A stretch of DNA of 64,000 nt from Avispirillum sp959601495 (lineage in GTDB: Bacteria > Bacillota > Clostridia > Oscillospirales > CAG-272): NCBI GenBank assembly GCA_959601495.1, contig CAUGPT010000002.1, positions 1-64,000 on the forward strand. The letters are read 5' to 3'. Of this stretch, positions 1 through 8,039 are shown one piece after another. The translations under genes were made by a program, and so were the position numbers. Numbering within the stretch: position 1 is the stretch's first letter; every line of letters starts with the position of its first letter. A model generated the notes under the pieces. It did no database searches. It was not told where the DNA came from and worked only from the letters and a program-made list of their open reading frames with translations.

Positions 1-106
1 AGTCAAGACCACCAGTAAACTGGTGGCTTGCACAGCCCCTAAAAGGGGCAATTACAGGCAGAGCCCCTAAAGGGGCACAGAAAGTCTGGCACCGCATTTT
101 AATCAC

Positions 107-137
107 AGGCAGCCGCTCACGTGCGGCTGCCTTTTTT
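107..137 (+). terminator. Hairpin terminator at the 3' end of tnpA
   Basis: A perfect 10-bp stem (107-116 with 123-132) is followed on the plus strand by a T run at 133-137. The run overlaps the tnpA stop codon on the other strand. It would stop plus-strand transcription entering the element and running antisense through tnpA, which is a common insulation feature of insertion sequences. Confidence 0.6.
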
Positions 138-624
138 ATGCCTTCCTATTCTTGCTACCCGTAAACGGGTCTGTGTATTCTTTAATTGACATTTGATCTA
201 AAGTATAATCTTCCTCTAACTGTGCTCGGATATATTCAGCAATTACTTTCTTATTCCTTCCTACCGTATCTACATAATATCCTCTGCACCAAAAGTTCCT
301 TGATCCGTACTTGTACTTCAGATTCGCATGTCTGTCAAATATCATCAGACTGCTTTTTCCCTTGAGGTATCCCATAAATTGTGCTATACTCAGGTAGGGT
401 GGAATACTCACTAGCATATGTATGTGGTCCGGACATGCTTCTGCTTCTATGATTTCTACCCCTTTCTGTTCACATAATCTCCGTAGTATTTCTCCAATGT
501 CTCTCCTCAATTGCCCATATATCTCTTTCCGTCTGTACTTTGGCGCAAACACTATGTGATATTGGCATCTGTACTTTGAATGTGCCGTGCTCTTGATTTC
601 GTTTCTTTCATCTTTTCCCTCCAT
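136..624 (-). CDS. tnpA: IS200/IS605-family Y1 transposase TnpA
   Basis: A 162-residue HUH single-strand transposase, about the usual length of 140-165. The HUH metal-binding pair is His67-Ile-His69 in PDHIHMLV. The catalytic tyrosine with its glutamine is Tyr131-x3-Gln135 in EYIRAQ. The conserved GYYVDTVG block is present at about 115-122. The ATG at 622-624 is directly preceded by a small hairpin (631-645, GCGGT/ACCGC). This may limit translation, as is usual for IS200, whose expression is strongly repressed. The reading frame is intact, so the element could be active. It cuts and pastes single-stranded DNA at the subterminal hairpins. Confidence 0.95.
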   Translation of the reverse strand: MEGKDERNEIKSTAHSKYRCQYHIVFAPKYRRKEIYGQLRRDIGEILRRLCEQKGVEIIEAEACPDHIHMLVSIPPYLSIAQFMGYLKGKSSLMIFDRHANLKYKYGSRNFWCRGYYVDTVGRNKKVIAEYIRAQLEEDYTLDQMSIKEYTDPFTGSKNRKA

Positions 625-764
625 GGTTTTGCGGTGCCAAACCGCTTTAATTATACCATGAAGTTTTGGGCTTGCTTCCAGCTCGCCCTTTTTTCATCGC
701 TGAAGCTTCTTTCCCCCCGGTAAAACCGGGGGTTATTTCCACGCCTTAAGACGCCAATATGAAT

Positions 765-793
765 AAAAGCTCCGACAGGCTGTCGGAGCTTTT
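765..793. terminator. Bidirectional hairpin terminator
   Basis: A 13-bp perfect stem (765-777 with 781-793) has AAAA on one side and TTTT on the other. It lies between the IS element and the tRNA-Lys gene and would end transcripts from either side. Confidence 0.75.
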
Positions 794-803
794 AATATAA
801 AAA

Positions 804-840
804 ACAAAAGCACCGCGGACACATTCCGCGGTGCTTTTGT
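804..840 (-). terminator. Terminator of tRNA-Lys
   Basis: A 16-bp perfect stem (804-819 with 825-840) with a 5-nt loop is followed on the minus strand by a T-rich run. Its inner edge touches the tRNA CCA end, so it is the direct transcription stop of the tRNA. Confidence 0.85.
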
Positions 841-915
841 GGTGATCCATCGGAGATTCGAACTCCGGACCCTTTGATTAAAAGTCAAATGCTCTGCCAG
901 CTGAGCTAATGGATC
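840..915 (-). tRNA. tRNA-Lys (anticodon TTT)
   Basis: A 76-nt cloverleaf read on the minus strand. The 7-bp acceptor stem GATCCAT/ATGGATC is followed by an A discriminator and an encoded CCA. The anticodon loop is CTTTTAA, giving anticodon TTT. The T-arm contains GGTTCGAATC-like sequence (GTTCGAATC). It has its own promoter at 932-960 and terminator at 804-840, so it is a single-gene unit. The neighbouring IS element has not disrupted it. Confidence 0.97.
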
Positions 916-931
916 TCAAACGCGCTTAATT

Positions 932-960
932 ATAATACCATACGGGAGGCGATTTGTCAA
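932..960 (-). promoter_or_regulatory. Sigma-A-type promoter of tRNA-Lys
   Basis: On the minus strand TTGACA (955-960) and TATTAT (932-937) are 17 bp apart. They place transcription start a few bases before the tRNA 5' end at 915. Confidence 0.75.
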
Positions 961-1026
961 TATCTTATGCCGCTTTTTTGAAAAAATCGCCTGAAAAATA
1001 TGATAAACATAATAAGCGCGGCAAAA

Positions 1027-1461
1027 TCAAAGCAGCTTGTCTTTTCTGAAGGACAGGGGGAGTATCTCGCCGAAGGTGTAGCTTTCTATCACCTTTCCGT
1101 CGGTCAGCAGGACAATGGCGTCGTCGTCTCCGAACTCGCACAGAACCTGGCGGCAAACACCGCAGGGAGGGCAAAAATCAGAAATAATACCTTCTTTACC
1201 GCCGCAGATAGCTATTTTCAAAAAACGGCGGTAGCCGTTTTTGACCGCTTCGGCAGCCGCAACGCGCTCGGCACACATTGTTGGTGAATAAGAGGAGTTT
1301 TCTATATTGCAGCCCTGAAATACCCTCTCGGCTCCGCTGTCGTCCGCGGCAATAAGCGCGGCGCCTACCTTAAATTCTGAGTATGGAACGTAAGCCTTTT
1401 TCATAGCTTCCTCTGCTGTTTTCATAAGCTCAAGGTCACAAAGTGCATCGGTTTTCTGCAT
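1027..1461 (-). CDS. cdd: Cytidine deaminase
   Basis: A 144-residue homotetrameric-type cytidine deaminase of pyrimidine salvage, converting cytidine or deoxycytidine to uridine or deoxyuridine. The zinc site is visible as Cys63-Ala-Glu65 (CAERVA) and PCGVCRQ with Cys100 and Cys103. The substrate-binding NIENSSY segment is at about 52-58. The ATG at 1459-1461 is chosen because GAAAGGAG lies 7 bases upstream; a longer in-frame start has no such site. It is the last gene of a minus-strand run from dacF downward. In many Firmicutes cdd sits beside era, which here is 42 kb away. Confidence 0.96.
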   Translation of the reverse strand: MQKTDALCDLELMKTAEEAMKKAYVPYSEFKVGAALIAADDSGAERVFQGCNIENSSYSPTMCAERVAAAEAVKNGYRRFLKIAICGGKEGIISDFCPPCGVCRQVLCEFGDDDAIVLLTDGKVIESYTFGEILPLSFRKDKLL

Positions 1462-1496
1462 AGTCTGTCTCCTTTCAAGAAATCGATCAAAATATG

Positions 1497-2036
1497 TCAA
1501 ACATCTATAAACGTAGGTTCATGGTGCGTATACTCAAGAAACTTTCCGAACATATCTGCGGTTTTCGCCTTCACGCTGCCGGTGTTAATGCACGGGTGAA
1601 AGCAAAGAAATTCGTTTTTGCAAAGCTCACGGTCGATAAGAAGGCGGACTTTGCACTCTTTGTCATACATAAGTCCCATGATCGTCACCGAACCCGGGGT
1701 CAGGTTCAGGTACTCAAGCATTTTATCCTCGTTGCCGAAGGAAAGCCTTGTTGAGCCTATCTGATCCGCAACCACGCGGGTGCGAAACGGTTTCTCACCG
1801 GGGAGCAGCAGTAAGAACCAATCGGTTTTTGCTGAGTTTGCGAGAAACAGATTTTTGCAAAGCGCGGTGTTGAGCGTTCTGTCAATATCGGTGCAGGCAT
1901 CTATGGTCATGGCGGCTTCGTGCTCGACGCGCTCGTACTTTATACCAAGGCTGTCAAGCAGAGCGAACGCTTCGTTTTCACGCACGCTACGCCCCGTAGG
2001 ATTGGGAGCGGTTGTGTATATGGGGGAAATATTCAT
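1497..2036 (-). CDS. YbaK/ProX-type prolyl-tRNA editing protein
   Basis: A 179-residue stand-alone YbaK/ProRS-editing-domain protein. The family hydrolyses mischarged aminoacyl-tRNA, and members of this length (PrdX/ProXp type) deacylate Ala-tRNA-Pro. The order is an N-terminal segment, then KYERVEHEAAMTID, a KNLFLANSAKTDWFLLLLP core and the LTPGSVTIMGLMYD strand typical of the family. No synthetase domains are attached. It starts 10 bases after the stop of the preceding gene and probably shares its transcript. The precise tRNA specificity cannot be read from sequence. Confidence 0.88.
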   Translation of the reverse strand: MNISPIYTTAPNPTGRSVRENEAFALLDSLGIKYERVEHEAAMTIDACTDIDRTLNTALCKNLFLANSAKTDWFLLLLPGEKPFRTRVVADQIGSTRLSFGNEDKMLEYLNLTPGSVTIMGLMYDKECKVRLLIDRELCKNEFLCFHPCINTGSVKAKTADMFGKFLEYTHHEPTFIDV

Positions 2037-2046
2037 TTAAGCACTC

Positions 2047-2472
2047 TCAGTCCTCTTTGTTAAAATGGCACGGGGAAGTGTAAAATTCGTCAAGGTCGGC
2101 AAAATATCCTTCCTCGCGCTTTATAAGTCCGCACCGCTTCAAAAGATCGGCGGGTCCGGCGCTATTTTTGAGTATAACGCTCCTGCAGCCCGCGCGCCAC
2201 ATAAAATTCATGACGGCGCGGCACATGACTATCATTGCTTCGTCGCCCTCTCTGCCGTCTGCGGGGACAAGCGACACTATCTCTCCGCGGCGGGCGCCGT
2301 CGGCATCAGTCATATAAAACTGGCATATGCCGATAACGGCGACTACTGTGCTTCTGTCATCGGCAAGCTCTGCCGCAAGGTATGAATAGCTGCCTTCAAA
2401 GTAATCGGTGCCGAGATCGGCGCATATTTCACGCTGCAGGTCCATGTCGGGCAGCGGTTTTACTGCAAACAC
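2047..2472 (-). CDS. Small GNAT-like conserved protein
   Basis: A 141-residue soluble protein whose predicted pattern (substrate-side strand VVAVIGICQFYMTD, a central segment with acidic loop, then a helix and SVILKNSAGPADLLKRCGLI) resembles the C-terminal half of GNAT acetyltransferases. The classical R/Q-x-x-G-x-G/A acetyl-CoA loop is not clear. I do not recognise a specific function. It ends FYTSPC-rich and lies 4 bases after the pseudouridine synthase gene, so the two are translated from one message. It may act in rRNA or tRNA modification by association only. Confidence 0.6.
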   Translation of the reverse strand: MFAVKPLPDMDLQREICADLGTDYFEGSYSYLAAELADDRSTVVAVIGICQFYMTDADGARRGEIVSLVPADGREGDEAMIVMCRAVMNFMWRAGCRSVILKNSAGPADLLKRCGLIKREEGYFADLDEFYTSPCHFNKED

Positions 2473-2476
2473 GGGA

Positions 2477-3223
2477 TCAGTCCTCCTTGTCCGGAGACTT
2501 CAGGCGCGACACTTCGCCGGCACTGAGGTGTCTCCACTTTCCGCTCTCAAGGCTTCCGAGCTCTATGGGGCCGACGCTTATGCGCTTCAGTCTCATTACG
2601 GTAATACCGCACTTTTCGCACATTTTTCTGATCTGCCTGTTTCTGCCCTCGTGCAGGGTTATAAGCAGAACGGAATATACGTTTCCGCCGAGGTCTTTTC
2701 TGCCGCGGGCTATAATCTTTGCTTCAATCGGCTGCAGCGCGTAGCCGTCAAGCTCCATGGGGGAGGTTAGCGCTTTGATACTCTCATCCGAAAGCTCTCC
2801 CTTGACTTTTACCTTGTAGACCTTTTCAAAACTGTGAGACGGGTGCATGAGTCTGTTGGCAAGCTCGCCGTCGTCCGTGAAGATCAAAAGCCCCTCGGAG
2901 TACATATCGAGTCTGCCGACGGGGTAGACCCTTGCGGGGCAGTCAGCTACAAGTTCGGACACGCATTTTCTGCCTTTTTCGTCAGACATGGTGGTAACAT
3001 AGCCCATAGGCTTGTTAAGCATTATATATGTATGCCCGCTTTGCGCGGGGGCTATTATCTTTGTGCCGAGTCTGACTGTGTCGCACTTCGGGTCGATCTT
3101 ATCGCCGAGGGAAGCCACGACGCCGTTGACGGTAACGTTACCTGCCGCGATCTCGTTCTCGGCGGCTCTGCGCGACATTTCGCCGCACATTGTAAAGTAT
3201 TTCTGTAATCGTATTTTTTCCAT
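2477..3223 (-). CDS. rluB: RluB/RsuA-family pseudouridine synthase
   Basis: A 248-residue enzyme. An N-terminal S4 RNA-binding domain (about 1-60, starting MEKIRLQKYF) is followed by the catalytic domain with the conserved PVGRLDMYSEGLLIFTDDG block containing the nucleophilic Asp. A second block is LHEGRNRQIRKMCE. The family isomerises uridine in 23S rRNA (RluB) or 16S rRNA (RsuA); the length and S4 domain fit RluB-like enzymes of Firmicutes. The start at 3221-3223 is preferred because GAAAGG precedes it and upstream codons do not resemble S4. It follows dacF by 22 bases. Confidence 0.93.
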   Translation of the reverse strand: MEKIRLQKYFTMCGEMSRRAAENEIAAGNVTVNGVVASLGDKIDPKCDTVRLGTKIIAPAQSGHTYIMLNKPMGYVTTMSDEKGRKCVSELVADCPARVYPVGRLDMYSEGLLIFTDDGELANRLMHPSHSFEKVYKVKVKGELSDESIKALTSPMELDGYALQPIEAKIIARGRKDLGGNVYSVLLITLHEGRNRQIRKMCEKCGITVMRLKRISVGPIELGSLESGKWRHLSAGEVSRLKSPDKED

Positions 3224-3245
3224 TAAAGAGCCTTTCGGGGCTTTT

Positions 3246-4361
3246 TCAGTTAAATATTTTGTCGAAAAGATCGGTGCTGCCGCGGCGCTCTCTGCAGTCC
3301 TCGGCGGCATACAGATCGAGGCTTGCTGCCTCCTTGCCGTCGATCCTTACAATGACCCTGCCGATGTAGTCGCCTTCTCTCACCGGCGCGAGCAGAAATC
3401 TGCGTGCCTCTACCGTCATGGTCATCCGTTTGCTTTTGAGCGCGGTCACGGTGCAGCTCTGCCGTGCTACGGCTCTGACACAGTCACGATCTCCGCCCGA
3501 GCAGGGGATGTCGAAGCATAATCCGTCCTCATCGCAGACGGTGTATCCCGAGTACAGCGAAAAACCGTAGTCAAGCATAGCTGCGTGATCCTTCCAGTCG
3601 GAGGGATCGGAGAGCGTTACGGCTATCATTCTGACACCGTCGCGCTCGGCTGCCGACACAAGGCAGCGCCCACAGCGCTTTGTATATCCGGTCTTAACGC
3701 CTATAGCGCCGCCGTACATTTTAAGAAGCCTGTTGTGGTTTACAAGCAGCCTTGGGTAGTCACTGCCGGGGATAGTGGTCTTGTAGGTGGATACTATCTC
3801 GGCAAACGTTTCGTTTTCAAGCGCAGCCGCAGCGATCAGGGCAAGATCCGAGGCGGTCGTATAGTGCTCCTCGTCGTCAAGCCCGTGGGGATTTGTGAAA
3901 TGAGTGTCAGAGAGGCCCAGTGCTTCGGCGCGCTCATTCATCATATGGGCAAATTCCTCAACGCTGCCGCCGACGGTGACCGCGACTGCCGTTGCCGCGT
4001 CGTTGGCACTTTCCAGCAGCACGGCGTACAAAAGCTGGCGAAGAGTCAGCTCCTCACCGGGGTTCAAATAGATCGAAGAACCCTCAACGCCTGCGGCAAT
4101 ATCGGGTATCTTAACAATCTCGTCAAGTTCGCCGTTTTCTATGGCGACAAGCGCCGTCATAATTTTGGTAGTGCTCGCCATGGGGAGCCTTTCGCGCGAG
4201 TTCTTTTCAAACACCGTGCCGCGGCTTTGCGCCTCTATAAGAATTGCACCCTGTGCGTCCACCTGCGGCGCGGTGACCTCGTCCGCCGCGTTAACTGCCG
4301 TCGGTAAGAATAAAGATAAGAGCACGGCGAAAAAAGCGGTTGCTGCCGCGATTCTTTTCAT
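3246..4361 (-). CDS. dacF: D-alanyl-D-alanine carboxypeptidase (DacF/PBP5 type)
   Basis: A 371-residue low-molecular-weight penicillin-binding protein that trims pentapeptide stems of peptidoglycan outside the membrane. The signal peptide is residues 1-25 (ending VNAA). The active-site serine motif is Ser63-Thr-Thr-Lys66, followed by Ser118-Ala-Asn120 and Lys223-Thr-Gly225. A C-terminal PBP5-C-like domain follows, but the usual amphipathic membrane anchor is not obvious at the very end. A strong GGAGG precedes the ATG, and a small hairpin (4377-4396) lies just upstream. In spore formers DacF modifies the spore cortex, and the ytfJ gene just upstream fits that context. Confidence 0.93.
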   Translation of the reverse strand: MKRIAAATAFFAVLLSLFLPTAVNAADEVTAPQVDAQGAILIEAQSRGTVFEKNSRERLPMASTTKIMTALVAIENGELDEIVKIPDIAAGVEGSSIYLNPGEELTLRQLLYAVLLESANDAATAVAVTVGGSVEEFAHMMNERAEALGLSDTHFTNPHGLDDEEHYTTASDLALIAAAALENETFAEIVSTYKTTIPGSDYPRLLVNHNRLLKMYGGAIGVKTGYTKRCGRCLVSAAERDGVRMIAVTLSDPSDWKDHAAMLDYGFSLYSGYTVCDEDGLCFDIPCSGGDRDCVRAVARQSCTVTALKSKRMTMTVEARRFLLAPVREGDYIGRVIVRIDGKEAASLDLYAAEDCRERRGSTDLFDKIFN

Positions 4362-4460
4362 ATACAGAGCCTCCGTAATGCTTTTTTATAAGCATTTGAT
4401 CAGGCGGCTGCGTATATTCAGGCAATATTTAGCGCTTTTTGAATAAGACGTTTATTTCGA

Positions 4461-4916
4461 TTATTTCTCAGCGTCCGTGTCCTTCACGGCAGCGGAGGAT
4501 TTTTTCTTTGATAGAACGTCCTTGAGCCTTTCGATAAGTTCGGGAGAGCGCTCGATGGCGCCGATTATCTGACTTACGGGATCCTGGGGCTCGCGGATGG
4601 AGGGCTCGTTGACGTTGAGCATATTTATAGTTCCGTCGGGAGCTATGACGATAAAAGCAACGGGAGTTACGGAAACGCCGGTTCCGCCGCCGCCGCCGAA
4701 GTTTGTGGGAACATTTGCCTGCGGAACTTCTTTTGCTTTTTTGCTCAGATAGTCTATACCGCCGGAAGCAAAACCTACGGAAAGCTTCGACACGGGGATG
4801 ATCACGGTACCGTTGGCGGTGGTTATGGGGTCGCCCGTTACGGTGTTTGCGCCGAAAGAGGACTTAATGCTTTCCACCGACGCTCTGATGATCTCGCTCA
4901 TTCTGTTTTCGCTCAT
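4461..4916 (-). CDS. ytfJ: GerW/YtfJ-family sporulation protein
   Basis: A 151-residue protein of the YtfJ (GerW) family, needed in Bacillus for spore lysozyme resistance and normal germination. The conserved order is an N-terminal helix (IIRASVESIKSSFGANTV), the GDPI segment, VIIPVSKLSVGFASGG, a glycine-rich stretch near 74-80 (FGGGGGTG) and the VTPVAFIVI strand. The start overlaps the stop of the DUF2953 gene by 4 bases, a pairing seen across Clostridia. Confidence 0.93.
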   Translation of the reverse strand: MSENRMSEIIRASVESIKSSFGANTVTGDPITTANGTVIIPVSKLSVGFASGGIDYLSKKAKEVPQANVPTNFGGGGGTGVSVTPVAFIVIAPDGTINMLNVNEPSIREPQDPVSQIIGAIERSPELIERLKDVLSKKKSSAAVKDTDAEK

Positions 4917-5602
4917 TTTTTCATATCCTTTCGTGCTGGCAGAGCAGCAATTTTCTGACTTTCCTGTGCCGCGCTCCTGAATGCGGAGGTCGCCACAGCT
5001 CTTATTACATTGAACAGGCGGATGCGTATCCTGCCTGAAATGTCAAATGTTGATTTGCCGTCGTTGAATACGGGGCTTATGTTTATAACTCCGTCTTCAA
5101 CGGGCTTCAGAACGGTGTTAACGTTGAGAAATTCTATAATATACGCGCAGACCTGGTACGCCGCGCCGCAGGCAACGCATGAGCCTGCCGCGTCCCCCGT
5201 GTCGATACCGATGTGAACGCTGAAAAGCTCCACTCGTATCATGTAGCGGAAATACAGCAGTATAAGCTTTGCGATGCGCAGAGACAGCCGTGTGATCTCG
5301 GGGTTCTTTGCGGTTTCCGAAAGCTGGGATATAAGATCGTCCAGAGTATCTCCGGTTCTGCCGAAATGCTTCGCTTTGCCGCGCTTTTTAGCTTTGGACA
5401 GCTTTTTGGTTCGCAGAAATTTTGCGGTTTTTCTGAATTTCAGCTTTCTCGGCGGCGAGGGGATGATCATTGCCTTAAGCGGACCGAGTTTCACATACGT
5501 TACAAGCTCCGTGCCGTCGTAGGTGAAGTAGATACGGATGAAAAGGCGGAGAATAACGGTTATAAGCGCAGCGATGCCCAGTATTATAAACAGTGCTGTC
5601 AT
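4913..5602 (-). CDS. DUF2953 domain-containing membrane-anchored protein
   Basis: A 229-residue protein with one N-terminal transmembrane segment (about 3-26), a basic Lys/Arg-rich linker (about 50-85), and a DUF2953-like C-terminal domain containing the FSVHIGIDTGDAA block. The family has no known biochemical role but is usually next to ytfJ in sporulating Clostridia, as here with a 4-base overlap. A sporulation role is inferred from that coupling only. Confidence 0.85.
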   Translation of the reverse strand: MTALFIILGIAALITVILRLFIRIYFTYDGTELVTYVKLGPLKAMIIPSPPRKLKFRKTAKFLRTKKLSKAKKRGKAKHFGRTGDTLDDLISQLSETAKNPEITRLSLRIAKLILLYFRYMIRVELFSVHIGIDTGDAAGSCVACGAAYQVCAYIIEFLNVNTVLKPVEDGVINISPVFNDGKSTFDISGRIRIRLFNVIRAVATSAFRSAAQESQKIAALPARKDMKK

Positions 5603-5649
5603 GCTCTCTCACATCCTTTTCATGATTTGGGAATTTCGGGTATGTAATA

Positions 5650-6498
5650 TTATTCTTCGCCGTTTTCCGGGGAGATATTATCGTTTTCTGTATAAACGCC
5701 GTCGTCGTTTGCAGCTGTATCGTCGCCTTCTGCTCCGTCCGTCTCCGGTGCACCGTCTTCAAGGCTTGTGATGTCACTGTCAGACTCAGGCACAGCGCTT
5801 GCTTCCGATATTTTTTCCTGTATACCCGTCGTTGGAACGCACACCTCCGGCAGATCCTCAAGAGAGGTCATGCCGAACACGCGGAGAAAGCTTTCCGTCG
5901 TTCTGAAAAGACGTGGGCGGCCGGGAACGTCAAGGCGTCCGCAGACCTCTATAAGCTGCTTTTCAAGCAGGGCGGACATGGCATAGCTTGAATCAACGCC
6001 GCGAACCGTATCCACAAACGCGCGTGTCACGGGCTCGTTGTACGCTATCACGGCAAGTGTTTCGATAGACGACTGCGAAAGGTTTCCGCCTCTCTTTATG
6101 CCCAGCGCCTCGCGAATGTACGAGCCGAACGCCTCACGTGTGCACAGCTGGCACGAGCCGTCAAAGCAGAGAAGCATTATGCCGCGGGGAAGACCGTCTT
6201 CGTCGTTGTTATATTCTTCGGCATACTCGCGCACAATGCGCTTTGCGGCACCGGCGCTCGTGCCGATGACCTGTCCCAGCTTCGCATACCCTACAGGGTA
6301 GCCTGCCGCAAACAGCACCGCTTCAATTATCTTTCGGCAGTGACGAACGTCAATATCCTCCGCTACGGCCTCCTCCTCAACGGGGGCGAGAAGCTCGGCA
6401 GCTTCCTCCGCGCCGTCCGTGTTATCGGTATCGGAGACGGCATCGGTGTTCTGCGCTGCGGTGTCATCCGCTTCGTTTATTATTTCTTCTGTACTCAT
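5650..6498 (-). CDS. scpB: Segregation and condensation protein B
   Basis: A 282-residue kleisin-interacting subunit of the SMC-ScpAB condensin, which compacts and segregates the chromosome. The core (about 55-215) has two winged-helix domains, seen in KIIEAVLFAAGYPV and in QSSIETLAVIAYNEPVTRA. The N-terminal 50 residues and C-terminal 65 residues are acidic, low-complexity tails that make this longer than the usual 190-200 residues. It lies 16 bases downstream of scpA. Confidence 0.95.
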   Translation of the reverse strand: MSTEEIINEADDTAAQNTDAVSDTDNTDGAEEAAELLAPVEEEAVAEDIDVRHCRKIIEAVLFAAGYPVGYAKLGQVIGTSAGAAKRIVREYAEEYNNDEDGLPRGIMLLCFDGSCQLCTREAFGSYIREALGIKRGGNLSQSSIETLAVIAYNEPVTRAFVDTVRGVDSSYAMSALLEKQLIEVCGRLDVPGRPRLFRTTESFLRVFGMTSLEDLPEVCVPTTGIQEKISEASAVPESDSDITSLEDGAPETDGAEGDDTAANDDGVYTENDNISPENGEE

Positions 6499-6514
6499 AT
6501 AGGCAACCTCTGTG

Positions 6515-7300
6515 TCAGTCTACGGATATAAGATTTGTCATGCCGGAAATATCGGCGTTTTCCTCAAGGGAGACTGTTACGCCCGAAACGGCGTCAATAA
6601 TGCCCTCGCTGTCGGCGTCCGGATCGGTCTCCTCCATAATGAGCATTCCGGATTTCAAAAGCTCAAGCATGGCAAGAAACATGGAGACAAGCTCGCTTCG
6701 GCTTTCCGCGCTGCGGAAAAAGCTTTCAAGCTTTACTTTTCTGCCGCCGCTGAGACGGCGCGCAAGCTTTTCGACTATAAGCGCCACGGAAACTGTTTTC
6801 TTTTCTACAAGGGGCTTGAAGCGCTGCTTCGCTTCCTCGTCGGTGACTCTTACCTCGCGCATTACTTTCGTGAGCGCTGCGGACAAAAGCTCTACGCTGT
6901 GGGGGGCAACATATGTTTTATCGGGCGCTATCTCATCCGTATCCTTTATCATGCGCGCGCCGTAGCAGGCGAACATATCTTTAAGTATAACGGACGACTC
7001 CTTTGCACGCTCGTATTCGAGAACGGCGGCGGCAAGGGCTGCGCGGGGGTCTTCTTCCTCCTCTTCGTTTCGGGGCAGAAGCATTTTGCTTTTTATAAGC
7101 ATAAGCTCACTTGCCATAAGAAGAAAATCGCTTGAAAGCTCGATATCCGCGTCCCCCGCCGCGCGTATATAATCCATATACTGGTCGCAGAGAACGGAGA
7201 TCTGAATATCGTCAATGCTCATCTTGTTTTTCTTGATGAGCGTTAGGCAAAGATCAAGAGGACCCTCGAATTTTTCAAGTTTATAGTTTATCGTTTCCAT
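6515..7300 (-). CDS. scpA: Segregation and condensation protein A (kleisin)
   Basis: A 261-residue kleisin that bridges the SMC head domains and binds ScpB. The N-terminal FEGPLDLCLTLIKKNKMSID motif and the LLMASELMLIKSKMLLP helix that contacts the SMC neck are present. A C-terminal winged helix is near 165-235. It starts 1 base after the stop of the M50 protease gene, so the M50-scpA-scpB order is translationally coupled, as in Bacillus-type chromosomes. Confidence 0.95.
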   Translation of the reverse strand: METINYKLEKFEGPLDLCLTLIKKNKMSIDDIQISVLCDQYMDYIRAAGDADIELSSDFLLMASELMLIKSKMLLPRNEEEEEDPRAALAAAVLEYERAKESSVILKDMFACYGARMIKDTDEIAPDKTYVAPHSVELLSAALTKVMREVRVTDEEAKQRFKPLVEKKTVSVALIVEKLARRLSGGRKVKLESFFRSAESRSELVSMFLAMLELLKSGMLIMEETDPDADSEGIIDAVSGVTVSLEENADISGMTNLISVD

Positions 7301-7301
7301 A

Positions 7302-8039
7302 TCAGAGCCCCGGTATGAGATGAATGAGATACGACATTCCGAGACTTACATATCCGCAGGCTGTGGAAAGGATATTTGAGAAAAATCCCGACCAGAGCAG
7401 CACGAAAAGCGCGATGGAAATATAGCGCTCGTATTTCATGATGCCGAAATATACTCTGTCCGGCAGGAATATCAGCGCGATACGGCTGCCGTCAAGCGGG
7501 GGGATGGGTACAAGGTTGAACAGTGCAAGATAAAGGTTCAGTATATGCGAATAGTAGAAAAGCTGTCCCAGCAGCGCCAGCGCTTTGCCGCCGAAGCTTG
7601 CGGACATTATGATGTCTCCCGCAAAGCCGTAGTAGAAGAACGCCGCGGCGGTGTTGTTGAAGGCGGTGATAATGCTGAAAACAAGCAGGGAAACAAATGC
7701 AAGCAGCAAATTGGAAACGGGACCCGCAAGCGCCGTCAGCGCCATATCGCGGCGTGGCTTTTTGAAATAGCGGGAGTTGACCGGAACGGGCTTTGCCCAG
7801 CCGAAGCCGAACAGCAGCATACATACGGTACCTATGGGGTCAAGGTGCTTTCTGGGATCAAGAGTAAGTCTGCCGGTATAAAGCGCGGTCTTATCTCCGA
7901 GCTTTGACGCCATCCATCCGTGGGACGCTTCGTGAAGCGACAGGGAAAACAGCACAACTATAACCGTGAATATCATGCCGGGAACAACGTCGCGCGCGGC
8001 GGCGCCGTTCATAAGCGAGCGTATAAGAGTATAGATCAT
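7302..8039 (-). CDS. Site-2 protease family (M50) membrane metalloprotease
   Basis: A 245-residue integral membrane protein. The zinc motif H-E-x-x-H is in SLHEASHGWMAS (about 38-42), and the third ligand region NLVPIPPLDGSRI is near 182-194. Five or six hydrophobic segments are visible. It belongs to the short YwhC-like branch without a PDZ domain, widespread in Firmicutes beside scpA. The substrate is unknown. It overlaps the end of ysxC by 4 bases. Confidence 0.92.
   Translation of the reverse strand: MIYTLIRSLMNGAAARDVVPGMIFTVIVVLFSLSLHEASHGWMASKLGDKTALYTGRLTLDPRKHLDPIGTVCMLLFGFGWAKPVPVNSRYFKKPRRDMALTALAGPVSNLLLAFVSLLVFSIITAFNNTAAAFFYYGFAGDIIMSASFGGKALALLGQLFYYSHILNLYLALFNLVPIPPLDGSRIALIFLPDRVYFGIMKYERYISIALFVLLWSGFFSNILSTACGYVSLGMSYLIHLIPGL

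Larger units (their letters stand above)
9..732 (-). mobile_element. IS200/IS605-family element, tnpA only
   Basis: A single Y1 transposase gene is bracketed by two short hairpins with similar loops. One is at 9-26 (CCACCAG-TAAA-CTGGTGG), at the tnpA 3' side. The other is at 714-732 (CCCCCGGT-AAA-ACCGGGGG), at the 5' side. These are the kind of subterminal imperfect palindromes that IS200/IS605 transposases bind instead of terminal inverted repeats. No tnpB is present. Two further hairpins of the form GCCCCT-AAA-AGGGGC lie at 35-49 and 63-76, between tnpA and the outer hairpin. The exact cleavage sites are not defined here, and the outer end on the left may fall off the window. Confidence 0.8.

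Noticed and set aside
1..135. Possible CRISPR-like array from repeated CCCCTAAAAGGGG hairpins
   Set aside because: Only two short copies, no regular spacers, and adjacent to an IS200 end, so they belong to the insertion element.
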